Source: Clostridiaceae bacterium
Lineage (GTDB): Bacteria > Bacillota > Clostridia > Oscillospirales > Acutalibacteraceae
NCBI GenBank assembly: GCA_016292705.1
Contig: JAEDHZ010000004.1
Location: forward strand, 1 to 25,243
Direction of reading: 5' to 3'
DNA: 25,243 bases
In this document: piece by piece, positions 22,689 to 25,243 of the stretch
Layout: each line of letters starts with the position of its first letter
Position numbering within the stretch: position 1 is the stretch's first letter
Made by a program: the position numbers and the translations under genes
The notes under the pieces: model-generated
Databases searched by the model: none
The model's input: the letters and a program-made list of their open reading frames with translations, nothing else
Told to the model about the DNA's origin: nothing

Positions 22689-25115
22689 CTATTTCTTTTC
22701 AAGCTTTGCATAGTTTGCCATCAGCTTTTTTGTTCCTGCCTTTTCAAAGGCAATTTCAAGCATACTGTCGCCGCCCATCTTTTTGACGCAGAGAACAACA
22801 CCGACGCCGAAAACCTTGCTGACAACCGTGTCTCCGGCAGAAAAGGAAACGGTTGAAACGGGTGTTTTTTTCTTCGGTGCGGCTGTCCGGTTTTTGGAAA
22901 GGAAGCCGTTGCCGCTGTATGCCTGTCCGGGGCGGGCAAAGTCCTGCCCCGTGCGGTATCCGCCCGAAAAACCCCCGGACTGATTCATTCCGAAAGAACC
23001 GAACGGTTCGCCGACGGACGGATTCTGCCGTCCGACACGCTCGGTCAGATTCTCCGGAATTTCAACAAGGAAGCGGGACGGAAGATTGCGTGAGGTTGAG
23101 CCGAAAAGCATCCTCATGTTTGCGTGGGAAAGATAAAGCTTTTCCCGTGCTCTCGTGATGCCGACATAAGCAAGTCTGCGCTCCTCCTCAACCTCCTGCG
23201 GATAGTACATACTCTGAGCGCCGGGGAAAATCCCCTCCTCCATTCCGGGAATGAAAACAACCGGAAATTCAAGTCCCTTTGCCGAATGGAGCGTCATCAT
23301 TACCACTGCGTCGGTCTGTGCGTTATAGTTGTCAATATCGGTCATGAGCGCAACTTCCTCAAGGAAGCCTGAAAGGCTCGGTTCTTCATTTTCCGTTTCA
23401 TAGGTCACAAGGTTTGTGATAAGCTCGGAGATGTTCTCCATGCGCTCCTCGCCCTTTTCCTGGTCAAGCTTCAAAAAGCTCAGATATCCGGTGCGCTCAA
23501 TAATCTCCTTGAAAAGCGCATCAAGCTGCATTCCGTCCGCTCTTGAATATAAATCCTTGATGAGTGCGGAAAATTCCAGGAGCTTTTTTGCGCTGCGCCT
23601 GAGCTGTTCATATTCATCGGCGTGGGAAATTACCTCAAAAAGGCTCAGACCGAGGCCGCTCGCAATTTCAAAAGCCTTGTTGACCGTTGTGTCGCCGATT
23701 CCCCGTTTGGGAACATTGATGATCCGGCTGAGGCGGATGTTGTCGTTCGGATTGTTGACAACGGTCAGATATGCAAGAGCGTCCCTGATTTCCGCCCGTT
23801 CATAAAACCTGAAGCCGCCGATAATGCGATACGGGATACCCGCACGGACCATTCCCCGTTCAATGGAGTTTGACTGCGCATTCATTCTGTACAGCACAGC
23901 GTGGTCGGAAAATTTATATTTTCCGCTGCCGACATTTTCCTCAATTGTGTCCGTGATGAATCTTGTTTCGTCCTGCTCGTCATAGGCAGTGTCAATAATA
24001 ACCTTGTCGCCTGCGCCGTTCTTTGTCCAGAGGTTCTTGCCCTTGCGCTGGGTATTGTTTGAGATGACCTCATTGGCAACATCAAGAATTGTCTGCGTTG
24101 AACGGTAGTTTTGTTCAAGGCGGATTGTTGTTGCGTTGGCGTAATGCGATTCAAAGCTCATGATGTTTTCAATCGTTGCTCCCCGGAAACGGTAGATGCT
24201 CTGGTCATCATCGCCCACAACACAGATGTTTTTGCGTCCGCCGGCAAGCAGCTCGGTCAGTCTGAACTGCGCATGGTTTGTGTCCTGATATTCGTCAACC
24301 ATTATGTATCTGAACTTGCGCTGATAGTATTCACGCACCTCGCTGTAGTTTTCAAGCAGGCGCACCGTGTTGCCGATGATATCGTCAAAATCCATTGCAT
24401 CGGCCTTTTTCAGCTCTTCCTGATACATTTTATAAGCCATGCCGATTTTCTGATAGCGGACATCCTTGCCCGCCTGTCTGATATACTCCTGCGGTGAAAC
24501 AAGATTATCCTTTGACTTGCTGATTTCCGAAAGGATGGTTTTATAGGAAAGCACGCTGTCGTTGATACTCAGCTGCCGCTGGCACTCCTTGATGAGCCTT
24601 TTTGAATCATCGGTGTCATATATGGTAAAACCCGAGGTGAAGCCCAGAACACCGCCGTCACGGCGAAGAATGCGTGCGCAGCAGGCGTGGAAGGTGCTCG
24701 CCCAGATTTCGTTTGCATCCGCACCGAGGAGCTTTTCAAGGCGCTCCTTCAGCTCGTTTGCGGCTTTATTCGTAAAAGTTATTGCAAGAATCTGCCACGG
24801 TCTTGCGCTGTCAACCGAAAGCAGGTCCTCAATGTCAAAGAAAAGCTCGTTTTCGCCGTCAAGATAGCGTTTCATATACTCAACATCTTTTGCGGACGGC
24901 TCAAAATCCACCTGACGGCTTGCCCACGCCTTGCCGTATTTGACAAGGTTTGCAATGCGGTTAACAATTACGGTTGTTTTTCCGCTGCCTGCGCCGGCAA
25001 GGATGAGAAGCGGCCCTTCGGTATGAAAAATGGCCTTTTTCTGCATCTCGTTCATGGACGAAAAGTCCTTTTCGATTATTCTTTTCCTCAGTTCAAAAAA
25101 TTCCTCAGATGCCAT
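22689..25115 (-). CDS. pcrA: ATP-dependent DNA helicase PcrA/UvrD (superfamily 1A)
   Basis: PcrA is a 3'-5' helicase used in nucleotide excision repair, removal of stalled RNA polymerase and control of RecA filaments. It has 808 residues. Motifs are the Q-motif MNEMQKKAI, Walker A GAGSGKT (41-47), Ia ITFTNKAA, II DEYQD (274-278), III GDDDQSIYRFRGA, IV RLEQNYRSTQTI, V MMTLHSAKGLEFPVVFIPG and VI EERRLAYVGITRAREKLYLS. A flexible Gly-rich linker then leads to a C-terminal Tudor-like domain (FSAGDTVVSKVFGVG...) that in relatives binds RNA polymerase. Between motif I and Ia the protein has about 41 residues more than Geobacillus PcrA (about 62-103). GGGAG lies 7 nt before the ATG. Confidence 0.97.
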   Translation of the reverse strand: MASEEFFELRKRIIEKDFSSMNEMQKKAIFHTEGPLLILAGAGSGKTTVIVNRIANLVKYGKAWASRQVDFEPSAKDVEYMKRYLDGENELFFDIEDLLSVDSARPWQILAITFTNKAANELKERLEKLLGADANEIWASTFHACCARILRRDGGVLGFTSGFTIYDTDDSKRLIKECQRQLSINDSVLSYKTILSEISKSKDNLVSPQEYIRQAGKDVRYQKIGMAYKMYQEELKKADAMDFDDIIGNTVRLLENYSEVREYYQRKFRYIMVDEYQDTNHAQFRLTELLAGGRKNICVVGDDDQSIYRFRGATIENIMSFESHYANATTIRLEQNYRSTQTILDVANEVISNNTQRKGKNLWTKNGAGDKVIIDTAYDEQDETRFITDTIEENVGSGKYKFSDHAVLYRMNAQSNSIERGMVRAGIPYRIIGGFRFYERAEIRDALAYLTVVNNPNDNIRLSRIINVPKRGIGDTTVNKAFEIASGLGLSLFEVISHADEYEQLRRSAKKLLEFSALIKDLYSRADGMQLDALFKEIIERTGYLSFLKLDQEKGEERMENISELITNLVTYETENEEPSLSGFLEEVALMTDIDNYNAQTDAVVMMTLHSAKGLEFPVVFIPGMEEGIFPGAQSMYYPQEVEEERRLAYVGITRAREKLYLSHANMRMLFGSTSRNLPSRFLVEIPENLTERVGRQNPSVGEPFGSFGMNQSGGFSGGYRTGQDFARPGQAYSGNGFLSKNRTAAPKKKTPVSTVSFSAGDTVVSKVFGVGVVLCVKKMGGDSMLEIAFEKAGTKKLMANYAKLEKK

Positions 25116-25132
25116 TTATTATCTCCCGTAAA

Positions 25133-25148
25133 AGCAGGCAGACCTGCT
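25133..25148 (-). repeat. Short hairpin in the pcrA leader
   Basis: Minus-strand AGCAGG, loop TCTG, CCTGCT, then TTTTA and the GGGAG ribosome binding site 5 nt later. Only 6 bp but perfect. It could modulate translation, or it may be chance. Confidence 0.35.
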
Positions 25149-25158
25149 CAATTTATTC

Positions 25159-25186
25159 ATTATATTTTACAACAAACGGCTGAAAA
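25159..25186 (-). promoter_or_regulatory. Candidate promoter for pcrA and the lipase pair
   Basis: Minus strand: -10 TATAAT (25159-25164) with a weaker -35 TTTTCA (25181-25186) at 16 nt. The leader to the ATG is about 40 nt. No LexA-type palindrome was recognised beside it. Confidence 0.55.
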
Positions 25187-25227
25187 AGGCAACGGAAAAA
25201 GAATACAAAATAGAAAGGATTTTTTGT

Positions 25228-25243
25228 ATGATATGGCGTATGA
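25228..25243 (+). CDS. Possible start of a divergent plus-strand gene (five codons visible)
   Basis: ATG at 25228 is preceded by AAAGGA (25214-25219) with an 8-nt spacing, a good Shine-Dalgarno arrangement. It opens a frame reading M-I-W-R-M that runs off the window. The region is divergent from pcrA, where a new gene would be expected. Too short to identify. Confidence 0.35.

Noticed and set aside
22667..22711. N-terminal extension of lipase copy 2 into pcrA
   Set aside because: It would place charged residues before the signal peptide; the ATG at 22666 has GGGAG and a normal signal peptide.
17856..25148. Similar hairpin arms AGCAGG/CCTGCT in the uppS and pcrA leaders
   Set aside because: Only 6-8 bp are shared, loops differ, and neither surrounding sequence aligns. 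Chance is the simpler explanation.
1..25243. CRISPR arrays, tRNA/rRNA genes, insertion sequences, prophage or attachment sites
   Set aside because: No direct-repeat spacing, cloverleaf or rRNA-like sequence, transposase or phage gene was found; the window is packed with ordinary coding sequence.

Overview
The window looks like a housekeeping chromosomal segment from a low-to-moderate-GC Firmicute, most likely a gut-type Clostridia of the Oscillospiraceae/Ruminococcaceae kind. Evidence for this: a PolC-type replicative polymerase, the Firmicute gene order pyrH-frr-uppS-cdsA-dxr-rseP-ispG-polC, purine-rich Shine-Dalgarno sites before nearly every gene, sigma-A-type promoters, a Thr/Pro-rich PBP tail, and a secreted InlB-type (Flg_new) repeat protein. 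The taxon is inferred from proteins remembered, not from a search. All twenty supported genes lie on the minus strand, so the window reads right to left. Only the last 16 bases may begin a divergent plus-strand gene.

Right block (25115 to 19460): pcrA helicase, followed at 22 and 15 nt spacing by two tandem paralogous secreted LCAT-like lipases/acyltransferases. Middle block (19300 to 6582): a long, tightly packed run. pyrH has its own promoter and a structured leader, then come frr, a terminator-like hairpin, uppS, cdsA, dxr, rseP, ispG, polC, trmN6-like, rsmI and a small membrane-anchored unknown. This joins UMP phosphorylation and ribosome recycling to isoprenoid supply (dxr, ispG), undecaprenyl carrier synthesis (uppS), phospholipid synthesis (cdsA), intramembrane proteolysis (rseP), replication (polC) and RNA methylation (trmN6, rsmI).

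Left block (6486 to 1): short units with clear -35/-10 boxes and intrinsic terminators. They are a Thr/Ser-rich lipoprotein; a bifunctional class A PBP with ruvX; a small secreted InlB-repeat protein; the nucleotidase yfbR behind a strong terminator-like hairpin; and a partial three-TM membrane protein running off the left edge.

No rRNA, tRNA, CRISPR array, insertion sequence or prophage was seen, and no intergenic gap exceeds 300 bases. The most notable observation is PolC: at 1253 residues it lacks the 3'-5' exonuclease domain normally inserted in its PHP domain, while the PHP metal-site residues look complete. Other points of interest are an aromatic amphipathic C-terminal tail shared by three secreted proteins, the long hairpin in front of pyrH, the hairpins preceding yfbR and uppS, and an insertion of about 41 residues in PcrA.
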